From contig CAYLRY010000010.1 of the NCBI GenBank assembly GCA_964386535.1, forward strand, positions 1-64,000: a DNA stretch of 64,000 nucleotides. The letters run 5' to 3'. The position numbers were made by a program, and so were the translations under genes. The notes beneath the pieces were generated by a model. The model saw only the letters and a program-made list of their open reading frames with translations. It had not been told where the DNA came from and did no database searches. Of this stretch, positions 27,970 through 36,343 are shown piece after piece. Source of the stretch: CAYLRY01 sp964386535 (GTDB taxonomy: Bacteria > Chloroflexota > Dehalococcoidia > Dehalococcoidales > UBA3254). Position 1 is the stretch's first letter. Every line of letters starts with the position of its first letter.

Positions 27970-28218
27970 GAATATATAGGGAAATCTATTTAGATCACAT
28001 TTCACTTTCACAAATTAAGAGATTGGTAAAGTAATGCCATGGAAAATCCCATGTCAGGGGGCGTGGAGATAAAATTCATGCAAACATGGATAATATCTCA
28101 GGTTTAGCAGCAGGGAGCAGCCTGGCCATTAAACGGAAATCAGTAAGGTATGCTCCCTTGTTTTATAAGCAGCAGATGAAATCATAAACAGTAAATAATC
28201 AGGAGTAAGGAGACCAAA
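27970..28218 (+). ncRNA. Structured 5' leader, possible cis-regulatory RNA
   Basis: Three consecutive inverted repeats can be drawn: CATGG (28038-28042) with CCATG (28049-28053); GAGATA (28066-28071) with TATCTC (28094-28099), enclosing CATG/CATG (28077-28080, 28085-28088); and GGGAGCA (28113-28119) with TGCTCCC (28151-28157), which is followed by TTGTTTTA. The last resembles an attenuator. I do not recognise a known riboswitch consensus. The stretch holds no gene and ends in AAGGAG before the GTG start at 28219. Confidence 0.4.
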
Positions 28219-28896
28219 GTGGTAGAAAAAGGAAAAAACAGTGTGCTCCAGGAAAAAAAGCCACTTGAAGACAGACCCAAAATGTCGGCGGAACCACTTA
28301 AAAACGACGCCCTCTTTAGAGGATTGGAACTGTTATCCCAATACAACGCAGTCCGGCTGGGTAAACAGGAACTCAATACCTACCTGGCTGAAACCCTGAA
28401 GCGTTATCCCAACCGGCCGGGAGAAGTACTCAACCTACTGGCCCAGGAGATCGCTAAAGTAGATGAAATTATTGATAAATACCATGATGAAAAAGAGGCA
28501 TTGATTCAGATATTACTGGAGATAAACGCCCTGAACCACTGGTTGCCCAAGACATCATTAATGCGGGTTTCTTCCAGATTAGGGGTACCGTTAACCCGCA
28601 TTTACCATATTGCCTCCTTTTATAAAGCCTTTAGTCTGGTGCCGCAGGGACGCCACCTGATCCAGGTCTGTCTGGGTACTGCCTGCCAGGTGCGCGGTGC
28701 GCCAAGACTGCTGGATAAAGTAATGAATACTTTAAAATTAAGTGCCGCCGGTACAGATGCGGAGCAAAAATTCACGGTTTCCACGGTGAACTGCCTGGGC
28801 TGCTGCGCTCTGGGTCCTGTAATGATGATTGATGATGAACATTACAGCAATCCATCGCAAGAGGAAATTAAACAAATTCTGGCTAGTTATAGCTAA
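28219..28896 (+). CDS. NuoE-like NADH dehydrogenase subunit (24 kDa, [2Fe-2S])
   Basis: 225 residues from a GTG with AAGGAG upstream. After a charged N-terminal extension of about 60 residues comes the NuoE domain: LMRVSSRLGVPLTRIYHIAS, ASFYKAFSLVPQGRHLIQVC, and the thioredoxin-like cluster ligands Cys in VCLGTACQV and VNCLGCCALGP (C-x4-C ... C-x3-C). This is the usual pattern for the N1a-type [2Fe-2S] cluster. It is the first of three genes (NuoE, NuoF, NuoG-like) that form a soluble NADH-oxidising diaphorase module. The N-terminal extension is unusual and predicted disordered. Confidence 0.9.
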   Translation: MVEKGKNSVLQEKKPLEDRPKMSAEPLKNDALFRGLELLSQYNAVRLGKQELNTYLAETLKRYPNRPGEVLNLLAQEIAKVDEIIDKYHDEKEALIQILLEINALNHWLPKTSLMRVSSRLGVPLTRIYHIASFYKAFSLVPQGRHLIQVCLGTACQVRGAPRLLDKVMNTLKLSAAGTDAEQKFTVSTVNCLGCCALGPVMMIDDEHYSNPSQEEIKQILASYS

Positions 28897-28907
28897 ACGG
28901 AAGAGAA

Positions 28908-30803
28908 ATGATGACGAAATTAATGACAGCAAAAGAACTGGAAAACTACAGGAAACAGGTTGTATCCCGGAAAAATCCACATCAGCCATGCATCACTATT
29001 TGCTCAGGCAACGGCTGCCATGCCATGAATTCAGAGAAACTGGCAGACGCCTTTAACCGCGAAATCCTGAACCAGGGATTACAAAACAAGGTACAGATTC
29101 GCCGCACCGGTTGCCATGGTTTTTGCGAAAATGGGCCTATTGTGGTGATTTCGCCTGAGGATATCTGCTATTTAAAGGTCAATGTCAAGGATGTTGCGGA
29201 TATTGTGTCTCAAACTGTCATGGAAAATAAACTGGTCGAACGCTTATTATTTAAAGACGTCAAGACCGGTAAAACCGTAGTTCACGAAAATGACATACCC
29301 TTTTATAAGAACCAAAAACGAATCCTCCTGGGCAATAACCGGCTGGTAGATCCTACTCAAATAGATGATTATATCGCCCTGGGCGGTTATTCCGCACTTC
29401 CCAGAGTACTTTTTAATATCGGGGCAGAGAATGCATTGCAGATGATCAAAGAGGCTAATCTCCGGGGGAGAGGCGGAGGCGGATTCCCCACCTGGTCCAA
29501 GTGGGAAACCACGCGCAAAGCTCCCGGAGAACCTAAATATGTCATTGTAAACGCAGATGAAGGTGATCCCGGCGCTTTTATGAACCGCAGTTTGCTGGAA
29601 GGCAATCCGCATAGTGTGCTGGAGGGATTGATTATCGGCGGTTATGTCATCGGTTCGAATATCGGGTACATCTATGTCAGGCAGGAATATCCCATTGCGC
29701 TGAGGAATGTGGAAATTGCTATTAAGCAGGCCAGAGAACTGGGCCTTCTGGGTGAAAACATACTAGGTTCCGGATTCAGCTTTGATATATATATACACAG
29801 AGGGGCAGGCGCTTTTGTTTCAGGTGAATCCAGCGCATTAATGAGCGCTATAGAAGGTAAGGTGGGAGAACCCAAGCCGAAATACATACACACCGCAGTC
29901 AGCGGCCTTAAGGATAAACCCAGTAACCTGAATAATGTTGAGACCTGGGCTGATGTGCCGTTGATTATTAATAATGGTCCTGAATGGTTTAAAAAGATCG
30001 GCACCAGCGCCAGCACTGGCACCAAGATTTTCTCTCTGGTAGGGAAGATAAACAACTCTGGTCTGGTAGAAGTGCCGCTGGGAACCTCTTTAAACGAGAT
30101 TGTTTATACCATCGGCGGAGGCATTCCTGGTGGTAAAAAACTAAAAGCGGTTCAGATCGGCGGGCCTTCAGGTGGCTGTTTGCCGGAAAGCCTGATTGAT
30201 ATTCCAATGGATTTTGACTCTCTGGATAAGGTAGGCCTGATGATGGGATCCGGCGGTATGATTGTAATGGACGAGGATACCTGCATGGTGGATGTCGCCC
30301 GTTACTTTACTGACTTCCTGTCTCAGGAATCCTGCGGTAAATGTGTGCCCTGCCGTGAAGGCTTAAAACAAATGCTCCAGATCTTGAATAACATCTGCGC
30401 CGGAAAAGGCGCCATGAGTGAAATAGATCTCCTGCAGGAAATCGCAGAGACGCTGCAGGTAGCTTCATTATGCGCTCTGGGCAGCACGGCTGCCAACCCG
30501 GTATTAAGCACTATCAAGTATTTTAAAGATGAATATGTTGCCCATATTCAGGACAAGCGCTGTCCAGCGGGTGTTTGTAAAGAGCTTATCGCCTACTGGA
30601 TCGATCCTGGGAAATGCAAGGGATGTCAGATTTGTGCCCGCAACTGTCCGGTAGAAGCCATAACTGGTGAAAAGGCCAAGGCGCATATTATTGACCAGGA
30701 CAAATGCACCAAATGCAACACCTGCTTTGAAGTCTGCCCGCCTCGTTTTAAAGCAGTAGATAAGGTACAGAAGACTACTTTACTGACCAGAAGTGCTCGT
30801 TGA
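28908..30803 (+). CDS. NuoF-like NADH-binding subunit with extra Fe-S domains (HndC/HoxF type)
   Basis: 631 residues, longer than plain NuoF (about 430). N-terminus 1-120: a thioredoxin-like [2Fe-2S] domain with ICSGNGCHA and GCHGFCENGP. Middle 150-560: FMN/NADH-binding NuoF core with RGRGGGGFPTWSKW, VNADEGDPGAF, ESSALMSAIEG and the cluster motif ESCGKCVPCREG. C-terminus from about 560: two [4Fe-4S] ferredoxin motifs, CKGCQICARNCP and CTKCNTCFEVCP. This layout is that of bifurcating or NADP-reducing hydrogenase subunits and of formate-dehydrogenase-linked diaphorases. No hydrogenase gene follows. The GTG/ATG start lies 11 bases after the NuoE-like stop. Confidence 0.92.
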   Translation: MMTKLMTAKELENYRKQVVSRKNPHQPCITICSGNGCHAMNSEKLADAFNREILNQGLQNKVQIRRTGCHGFCENGPIVVISPEDICYLKVNVKDVADIVSQTVMENKLVERLLFKDVKTGKTVVHENDIPFYKNQKRILLGNNRLVDPTQIDDYIALGGYSALPRVLFNIGAENALQMIKEANLRGRGGGGFPTWSKWETTRKAPGEPKYVIVNADEGDPGAFMNRSLLEGNPHSVLEGLIIGGYVIGSNIGYIYVRQEYPIALRNVEIAIKQARELGLLGENILGSGFSFDIYIHRGAGAFVSGESSALMSAIEGKVGEPKPKYIHTAVSGLKDKPSNLNNVETWADVPLIINNGPEWFKKIGTSASTGTKIFSLVGKINNSGLVEVPLGTSLNEIVYTIGGGIPGGKKLKAVQIGGPSGGCLPESLIDIPMDFDSLDKVGLMMGSGGMIVMDEDTCMVDVARYFTDFLSQESCGKCVPCREGLKQMLQILNNICAGKGAMSEIDLLQEIAETLQVASLCALGSTAANPVLSTIKYFKDEYVAHIQDKRCPAGVCKELIAYWIDPGKCKGCQICARNCPVEAITGEKAKAHIIDQDKCTKCNTCFEVCPPRFKAVDKVQKTTLLTRSAR

Positions 30804-30817
30804 GGTAATGATAAAAC

Positions 30818-31423
30818 GTGGAAAGTGAAAAAATGAAAAATATAAAACTGAATATAGATGGCAAAGAAGTTCTGGCGAACGAGGGGATGACGGTTCTTCA
30901 GGCAGCCCGTGAGGCCGGTATCTTCATACCCACCCTCTGCTATAACGAAAAACTGGCCCCTTACGGCGGATGCAGGCTATGCCTGGTTGAATTGAACCGT
31001 AATAACCGTAAGCGCCTGGTGGCTTCCTGCGTTTATCCTGCTGAAGAAGGATTGGTAATCACCACCGAAAACGAACAGATCCGTAAAGTCCGGCGTATGC
31101 TGCTGGAACTAATCATGCCTCTCAGTCCAACCGGACCTGTCATGGAACTGGCTGAAAAATACGGGCTGGAAAAATCTCGTTTTACTGCTGAGCAGACCAA
31201 TTGCATTTTATGCGGTCTTTGCGTACGTTATTGTGCTGAAGTCAAAAAGGCCAATGCCATAGGCTTTACCGGCAGAGCCATTTACCGGGATGTAACCTAT
31301 ATACCTGAAATAGCTTCCAGGGTATGTTCAAGCTGCCGGGAATGCTATAACTTATGCCCGAGTGGTAAAGTGATTACGCATATCGATGGAGCCATCTACC
31401 CCGCGCCGGCCTGGGAAAAATAG
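30818..31423 (+). CDS. Shortened NuoG-like iron-sulfur subunit
   Basis: 201 residues. The N-terminal [2Fe-2S] ferredoxin domain has CYNEKLAPYGGCRLC and VASCVYP. Two [4Fe-4S] motifs follow: CILCGLCVRYC and CSSCRECYNLCP. Between them, where NuoG and HndD have a His-and-three-Cys cluster segment, the chain reads LIMPLSPTGPVMELAEK without cysteines, so that cluster is lost. No H-cluster (FeFe hydrogenase) or molybdopterin domain follows; the gene ends where these would start. It is therefore an electron-relay subunit that must deliver to a partner encoded elsewhere; the PF06050/activase system nearby is the obvious candidate. Translation probably begins at GTG 30818 or at the ATG five codons later. 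Confidence 0.88.
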   Translation: MESEKMKNIKLNIDGKEVLANEGMTVLQAAREAGIFIPTLCYNEKLAPYGGCRLCLVELNRNNRKRLVASCVYPAEEGLVITTENEQIRKVRRMLLELIMPLSPTGPVMELAEKYGLEKSRFTAEQTNCILCGLCVRYCAEVKKANAIGFTGRAIYRDVTYIPEIASRVCSSCRECYNLCPSGKVITHIDGAIYPAPAWEK

Positions 31424-31456
31424 AACTCCTGCTGTCAGTTGTCAAATTAGTCTTAG

Positions 31457-31490
31457 AGCCGGGCGAGTAATTCGGCCGGCTTCTTTCATT
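31457..31490 (+). terminator. Terminator after the NuoEFG-like operon
   Basis: AGCCGG (31457-31462) pairs with CCGGCT (31476-31481) around 13 bases, followed by TCTTTCATTT. It is 34 bases after the NuoG-like stop. The T-run is interrupted, so efficiency may be moderate. Confidence 0.6.
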
Positions 31491-31695
31491 TCCAGCATTT
31501 TCAATTCCAATCGTTAGTCACACTTACAAATCTGCCGGATTTCAATCCACTTACTGGTGTATAAATCAGTTGTCGTGCTCAGTTTGACTCTGGATAACTT
31601 TTTCAATAACATATTTAATTAAACACTCTGGAATCGGGGGTTAAGGTGGGCTGTTATCAGGAATCCATGATTCCGGCTGTACAGAGAAAGGATGG

Positions 31696-32631
31696 TTGAA
31701 TTTGTCTCTTAAGTTCAGAGTTTTTCTTCATAGTTACCTGGGCTTTAATAGCACCTCTACTTTGATATACGGGGAAAGGGATGCCATCCTGATCGATGCT
31801 TCCCAGCTCCTGAGTGATACACACCGGATGATTGCCGAAATAATCCCCATGCGCAGGAATCTAACTCATATTTACGTCTCGCATTTTCACCCTGATCACC
31901 ACTTTGGCTTGCAGGTTCTGAAATTTGCTTTTCCGGAAGCCAGGATCGTTGCTCTACCGAGTGTAGTGCAGGATATTGTTTCAACTTCCACCGATAAGAT
32001 TGAATTATGGGCAATTGATCGCTTTGGCCCCGGCGATATCCCGCACCGGACCATTATCCCTTTGCCCTTAAAGGAACCACGCCTGATTCTTGAAGGCGAA
32101 GAGATACTGGTCTCTGATGACTGGGAGGGTGACAGCGTTAACAATTCCGTAGTCTGGATCCCATCCATCAAAGTAGTCTGCGCCACAGATGTGGCTTTCC
32201 ATGAATGTCATTTATGGCCCATTGAAAGCAACGTTGCACGCCGTGTTAAATGGCGGGTCTCAATTGCAAAGCTCAGGGAGTTTGATGCCCGTATCGTAAT
32301 CCCCGGTCACTGCGACGATGCCAAAGTCAAACTTATGGAAAATGTTCAGGAGAAAGGTTCACTTACTTATACGGAATGCATTGATTGGTCGTTGAAGTAT
32401 CTTGACAACTACGAAGAAGTATATAACACCGCCAGGACCGCAGCAGCCATGGTAGAAGCTATGACAAGGCTGTACCCTCACGTCAAGGCTGAAGACTTCG
32501 CTATTCACTGGCAGGCCAGACTGCTGTTCCCACGTAGCAGTCCGGACTGGCTCACTCCACTGCCGGGCAAACCGGGCAAGATCTTTTTGAATCCGAAAGG
32601 CGGCTTTGACGGAGATCCGCCCCGCGAATAA
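31696..32631 (+). CDS. MBL-fold metallo-hydrolase
   Basis: 311 residues. The HxHxDH motif appears as SHFHPDHHFG (residues about 60-69) and an aligned His occurs in VFHECHLWP-like VAFHECHLWP and in VIPGHCDD, giving the zinc ligands of the metallo-beta-lactamase superfamily. The TTG at 31696 is used, with GAAAGGA just upstream; the ATG 31692 reads into a stop. The C-terminal 90 residues hold aromatic and basic segments that may form a helical cap. Possible roles include lactonase or thioesterase activity. No neighbour on the same strand defines the substrate. Confidence 0.8.
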   Translation: MNLSLKFRVFLHSYLGFNSTSTLIYGERDAILIDASQLLSDTHRMIAEIIPMRRNLTHIYVSHFHPDHHFGLQVLKFAFPEARIVALPSVVQDIVSTSTDKIELWAIDRFGPGDIPHRTIIPLPLKEPRLILEGEEILVSDDWEGDSVNNSVVWIPSIKVVCATDVAFHECHLWPIESNVARRVKWRVSIAKLREFDARIVIPGHCDDAKVKLMENVQEKGSLTYTECIDWSLKYLDNYEEVYNTARTAAAMVEAMTRLYPHVKAEDFAIHWQARLLFPRSSPDWLTPLPGKPGKIFLNPKGGFDGDPPRE

Positions 32632-33038
32632 TCAGTTTTCAGGTTTTTCAGGCTGTTAATAAAATTTAGCTGTGTTTATTTTCCTGAACAATGGTTATCC
32701 TTTTTGCCGGTACTCTCTCGGAATGAGAAATTTTAAGCTTTTAAAAATTCACTGGGAAAAGCTTACATGTATTACCCGGGTCACCATGGCCCGCACAGCT
32801 CATAAAGATCATCAGCCTTTCCACTGCTCAGACTCACAACCCTCCATTCCGGCAGCCGGCACCCCGAAAAACAATTTTAACATCACCTGATTGGCATTTG
32901 AGATTAGAGATATTTTGGGCTCCTGGGCTTTGGTTCCTGGTTATTACTCCCATTTTCGTGAGTTAATATTAAAATCCTTTCATTGTAGTATAATGCTTCG
33001 TAAAGCTGTTAAAAATAATGAAAAAGGAGGGCTAGGTA
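32632..33038. other. Intergenic region before the MDR dehydrogenase
   Basis: I see no supported gene. A 72-codon frame at 32672-32890 has no ribosome binding site, no recognisable domain and a scattered composition. A TATAAT-like -10 lies near 32990 and AAGGAGG near 33024-33030 belongs to the dehydrogenase. Confidence 0.45.
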
Positions 33039-34052
33039 TTGAAAGCTGTAATTAACACCAAAAGAGGGGAAGCCGTGCTCATGGAGGTGCCTCTAAGAGA
33101 GGTGGGTCCGGAAGAGGTCAGGGTTAAAATAGCTTATTGCGGCATAGGCGGATGCGATCCGTTTATTATTGATGGGAGTATCGCCTTACCTTTGCCCTGG
33201 CATATGGGGTACCAGGCGTCCGGTATTATCGTTGAAGCTGACCGGGGCGTGACTGCTCGCGGCCTTAAAATCGGTGACCGGGTGGCATTGGATCAGCTCC
33301 GCTACTGTGGAGCATGTTATGAATGCATGCATGGTCATGAAACCTTCTGCTCAAATCATGACTTTCCTCATGGATACCTGGACTCCATGATGGCGGAATT
33401 TGTCGTACTTCACCAGAGGCAGGTCTGGAGATTGCCGGATTCAATTTCCCTGGAGGAAGGGTCTCTTACAGAGGTGGTGGGTGCTTCAATGCCTGCCATA
33501 GACCTGGCGCCATTTAAGTTCGGTGACAGTGTACTGATTTCAGGAGCCGGCAGTTGCGGGCTTATTATATTACAGCTTGCCGGATTACAGGGTGGCACCA
33601 GACTAACTGTGGTTGAGCCGGTTGAATCCAAAAGGAAACTGGCCTTGAAACTCGGCGCCGATTATGTGATCGACCCGAAAAAAGAAGATATTGTAGCAGA
33701 AGCCATGAAAATAACGGAAAACCGTGGATTTGACCGGGTGATCGAAGCCTCCGGTGACCCGGATGCCATCCTGCCCTGTATAGATATGGTGGCCAGGTGC
33801 GGCAGGATAGTCCTCCTCGGGATCTATCCCAGCCATTACCAGCTAACCATAGATATCGACAAACTCTATTTTAAGGAAGCCGGAATTCAAACTGTTTTTG
33901 GTCAATCACATTTATTCCCTAGGGCTGTCGATATACTGCCCAAACTGGATTTAAAGTCTCTTTTAGGACCGGTATATCCACTTGAAAGATTCCAGGAGGC
34001 TTTAAATGCTCATAAGACGATGCAATATGTCAAAGTATTGGTCAAATGCTGA
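33039..34052 (+). CDS. Medium-chain zinc-type alcohol dehydrogenase-like protein
   Basis: 337 residues. GroES-like N-terminal domain with structural-zinc cysteines YCGACYECMHGHETFC (about 88-103), and a Rossmann domain with the glycine loop LISGAGSCGLIILQLAG (about 168-184) and VVEPVESKRKLA. At the catalytic-zinc site, the expected GHE reads GYQ (HMGYQASG), and the Cys-Gly-Thr-Asp block is CGIGGCDPF; the usual His-Glu ligands are missing, so the catalytic zinc may be bound differently or absent. The TTG start has AAGGAGG at the right distance. It could reduce an aldehyde, sorbitol-like alcohol or enoyl substrate; the sequence does not show which. Confidence 0.82.
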   Translation: MKAVINTKRGEAVLMEVPLREVGPEEVRVKIAYCGIGGCDPFIIDGSIALPLPWHMGYQASGIIVEADRGVTARGLKIGDRVALDQLRYCGACYECMHGHETFCSNHDFPHGYLDSMMAEFVVLHQRQVWRLPDSISLEEGSLTEVVGASMPAIDLAPFKFGDSVLISGAGSCGLIILQLAGLQGGTRLTVVEPVESKRKLALKLGADYVIDPKKEDIVAEAMKITENRGFDRVIEASGDPDAILPCIDMVARCGRIVLLGIYPSHYQLTIDIDKLYFKEAGIQTVFGQSHLFPRAVDILPKLDLKSLLGPVYPLERFQEALNAHKTMQYVKVLVKC

Positions 34053-34153
34053 AGCTGAATTAATCTGAGCATCCGGTTTATATTTGATTATAATTCTCTA
34101 CCCAGAGCCTGTTATTTCCTTTTGACGGGGCTATGGACATAACTGAAAAAATG

Positions 34154-34206
34154 TACTCATTTTTTTGCCAGTCTGGATATAACTAAAAAATTCGTAAAAA
34201 TGAGTA
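34154..34206. repeat. Inverted repeat with an overlapping direct repeat
   Basis: TACTCATTTTT (34154-34164) and AAAAATGAGTA (34196-34206) are perfect inverted copies, 31 bases apart. The segments GGACATAACTGAAAAAA (from about 34134) and GGATATAACTAAAAAA (from about 34174) form an imperfect direct repeat through the same place. It lies between the dehydrogenase and tRNA genes. It may be a bidirectional terminator, an end of a lost mobile element or a binding site; the function is unknown. Confidence 0.5.
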
Positions 34207-34263
34207 AAACATTAAAGCATCCTGAGGGTAAAACGCTCAAAGGGGCTTTTTAGCTTCAAATAG

Positions 34264-34340
34264 TGGTGCCCCTGGAGAGAGTCGAACTCTCGACACGCGG
34301 TTTAGGAAACCGCTGCTCTGTCCATCTGAGCTACAGGGGC
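34264..34340 (-). tRNA. tRNA-Arg (anticodon CCU)
   Basis: Reading the minus strand from 34340: acceptor stem GCCCCTG, D-arm with GCTC...GAGC, anticodon stem GCGGT/ACCGC around the loop TTCCTAA (anticodon CCT), variable loop GTGTC, T-arm GAGAG TTCGACT CTCTC, acceptor CAGGGGC, discriminator A and an encoded CCA (34266-34264). All arms pair. The total is 77 bases including CCA. Confidence 0.95.
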
Positions 34341-34473
34341 TGAGACTAAATTTTATTATTTCTTATCAGTTATGTCAACTTATGGCGTTATTTTTTGGGA
34401 AACTTTTATTCTTGCACGTAGGACGAACGGCGCACAATCACCTCAGAAGATCTCTTTACATCTTCTCTATTAT

Positions 34474-34773
34474 ATGAGAATAAGCCTCTGTTGTAAACGC
34501 TGCGGTTTCCTTATCAGGTATCATTTTTGTTTATGATCAAGGTGCGGGGTTGACCCCGGGTGTCTTTCAGCAACAACTGATCGCAAGTTATATGGTCTGG
34601 TAAAACGGACAACACCGGTTATACTTGAGAAAAAGGATGCCATAGTTTTCTGGGAAGGTGCCCCACAGGGAGTGGCAGCCATCAGGCACATTTCTGTGGA
34701 ACATCTTATGGAAAGCACTGACCGGATTCCTTATCTTGATCCCGGATGGCATGCTTCTATCAGGAATAGATAA
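34474..34773 (+). pseudogene. Short Cys-rich frame interrupted by an in-frame TGA
   Basis: From ATG 34474 the frame runs 99 codons to the TAA at 34771, interrupted by a single TGA at 34534-34536 (codon 21). It has zinc-ribbon-like cysteines on both sides (CCKRCGF before; SRCGVDPGC after). The C-terminal half reads like real protein (VILEKKDAIVFWEGAPQGVA). No strong ribosome binding site precedes it. It may be a broken small gene; selenocysteine recoding is a less likely reading, and no SelABC gene or SECIS can be judged here. The family is not recognised. Confidence 0.4.
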
Positions 34774-35039
34774 AACAAGATCTATTACGCTTAATTCAAT
34801 AACCCCAAACAGGTTTTTCCATGCAGGTAGGGATTTCCAAAGAAGTTTGCAGATCATTTTTGGGAAAGCTGGGCAAGTTATTTACCTCCTCTCTGTCTTA
34901 CTCCAACTGCATAGTCAAATACCATCTCTATGTATCCGCAGGAAATCAGCCTCATCCCAGGATTTATACCATTACGTGATTGACATTAGCCTGACCAGGG
35001 TTTATAACAATGCTACAGTGTTGAAGAAAGCAGGGTAAT

Positions 35040-35678
35040 GTGAGAACTAAGCCGAATGTTGTTTTAATATTATTATTTATACTGGCGGGAGCTCTTTTGT
35101 TGCCGCTGACTGACTGCAGTAACTCCCCAGCACAGATTACAACCGGAACAGCCGCAACTGCAACCCCAGGAAAAACAACTGTTCCTGTTCCCTCAGCAAC
35201 CCTGGATCCGGTTATTAAGCCTGAAAACTGGGGGACGTTTACGGTAAGCGATAATACATACTCCATCCGGTATCCTGATAATTGGGTCATTCGTGAGGAA
35301 ATAAAAGGGAAGTTGACCATTATTAATAGCCCGGGAGGTGAGATTTTATTAGGAATTACGCATTATGAAACGTTAAATAAATTTGTTCCCTTTGTGGAAG
35401 CTGAAATCGAAGGAAGCGGCAAGGAGTTTTCGGATTATCAGGTTATATCCCGCCGTGATCTGGATTGGCAGGACACCTTCAGGGCCGTTCAATTAACAGA
35501 ATCCTACAGCCATAGTATCGAGAAACAAATACAGATGGAAAAACGGACTACCTTATATTTGGAATATAATAATTATACAATATATAAAATTATAGGAATT
35601 GCCGAAACCAAAGTATATGACAATTATTTATCAATTATTGATACAATAATTAATAGTTTTCATATTTTTATCAAATAA
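35040..35678 (+). CDS. Small lipoprotein, PsbP/DUF1795-like
   Basis: 212 residues from a GTG. The N-terminus has an LILLFILAGALLLPL signal segment ending in a lipobox with Cys at residue 27 (LTDC), followed by a Thr/Pro/Ala linker. The remaining 150 residues resemble the small alpha-beta domain of PsbP/DUF1795 proteins: YSIRYPDNWVI followed by beta-rich segments and LSIIDTIINSFHI at the end. It should be anchored on the outside of the membrane. The function is unknown. It lies alone after the tRNA and the broken frame. Confidence 0.7.
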   Translation: MRTKPNVVLILLFILAGALLLPLTDCSNSPAQITTGTAATATPGKTTVPVPSATLDPVIKPENWGTFTVSDNTYSIRYPDNWVIREEIKGKLTIINSPGGEILLGITHYETLNKFVPFVEAEIEGSGKEFSDYQVISRRDLDWQDTFRAVQLTESYSHSIEKQIQMEKRTTLYLEYNNYTIYKIIGIAETKVYDNYLSIIDTIINSFHIFIK

Positions 35679-35755
35679 TAATTATAATTTATTTCATGTT
35701 TATTTTCAGCTAGCTTGGCTTCAATGATCAATCCTCCGGGCAAAATTAAAACAAT

Positions 35756-36172
35756 TTATTCAAATGAGATACTGACCGTACCGGAAGCATCCGTGGTTTC
35801 GGATTCCTTAATAATCTTTCCGCCCTTAATAATTTGGACTTTCAGAGTTCCTTCTCCGGATTCCTTCTGAAAAGTACAGGAAACTGCATCTCCTGATACG
35901 TTATAAATAATAGGGATTGTACCTTTGACGTTCTTGGCTATCAATTGTCCGTTGTTGATTACCATATAATTCCCGGTAAATAATATTCCTGCAGTGCCTA
36001 TTATATTAATGCCAAATTCACTCCCGTTTATTGAATCTTCGCCGGAACAGGTAAACAGACCGATGGTGATAACGACAATAACAATAATAAAACCAATAAC
36101 AAAGCCCCACAAACATCCGGGCCTTTTGGTTTTTGATTGGTTTTTTGGCCTGTGAGCTTTTAACCTGGTCAT
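35756..36172 (-). CDS. Membrane-anchored small protein of unknown family
   Basis: 138 residues. A basic N-terminus (RLKAHRPKNQSKTKRPG) precedes one membrane helix (about 25-45, VIGFIIVIVVITIGLF), so it probably has a cytoplasmic N-terminus and an external C-terminal domain of about 90 residues with beta-strand character (VSGDAVSCTFQKES, GTLKVQIIKGGKIIKES). The tail resembles FxlyD-like domains. No domain is recognised with confidence. A short ribosome binding site near 36180 fits. It is not linked to the neighbours. Confidence 0.55.
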   Translation of the reverse strand: MTRLKAHRPKNQSKTKRPGCLWGFVIGFIIVIVVITIGLFTCSGEDSINGSEFGINIIGTAGILFTGNYMVINNGQLIAKNVKGTIPIIYNVSGDAVSCTFQKESGEGTLKVQIIKGGKIIKESETTDASGTVSISFE

Positions 36173-36304
36173 GTTTGTTTTTCCTTAGCTTACTGAGTAA
36201 CAAAAGTGATCCAAATTCATCAAACATGGGTTTATTTAATATAGCCAAATATAATTATACTTGACAACCATAGAAAATTAAAAGATGTAAGTTTATCTGA
36301 GTTT

Positions 36305-36332
36305 CAGGGGCAGAACTGCATGTCTGCCCCTG
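36305..36332. terminator. Hairpin downstream of the permease gene
   Basis: CAGGGGCAGA (36305-36314) and TCTGCCCCTG (36323-36332) form a perfect 10-pair stem with an 8-base loop. It lies 11 bases beyond the stop of the minus-strand permease gene. The T-run on the minus strand is weak, on the plus strand slightly better, so it may serve as a bidirectional stop or as an mRNA 3' end. Confidence 0.65.
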
Positions 36333-36343
36333 TGCTGTTTTCT

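Noticed and set aside
27970..28218. Cobalamin, molybdenum-cofactor or SAM riboswitch
   Set aside because: I looked for their consensus boxes and did not find them; only hairpins can be supported.
28219..31423. Soluble NAD(P)-reducing [FeFe]-hydrogenase (HndABCD)
   Set aside because: The NuoG-like gene ends before the H-cluster domain and no hydrogenase gene follows; only the diaphorase part is present.
31441..31560. CRISPR array or repeats after the NuoG-like gene
   Set aside because: No regularly spaced repeats occur here or elsewhere in the window; the region only holds a terminator.
32672..32890. 72-codon frame on the plus strand
   Set aside because: No ribosome binding site, no domain and scattered composition; it lies in an intergenic region whose real signals belong to the next gene.
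34658..35038. 126-codon frame on the plus strand
   Set aside because: It overlaps the Cys-rich frame in another phase, has no ribosome binding site and an irregular composition; a shadow frame is more likely.
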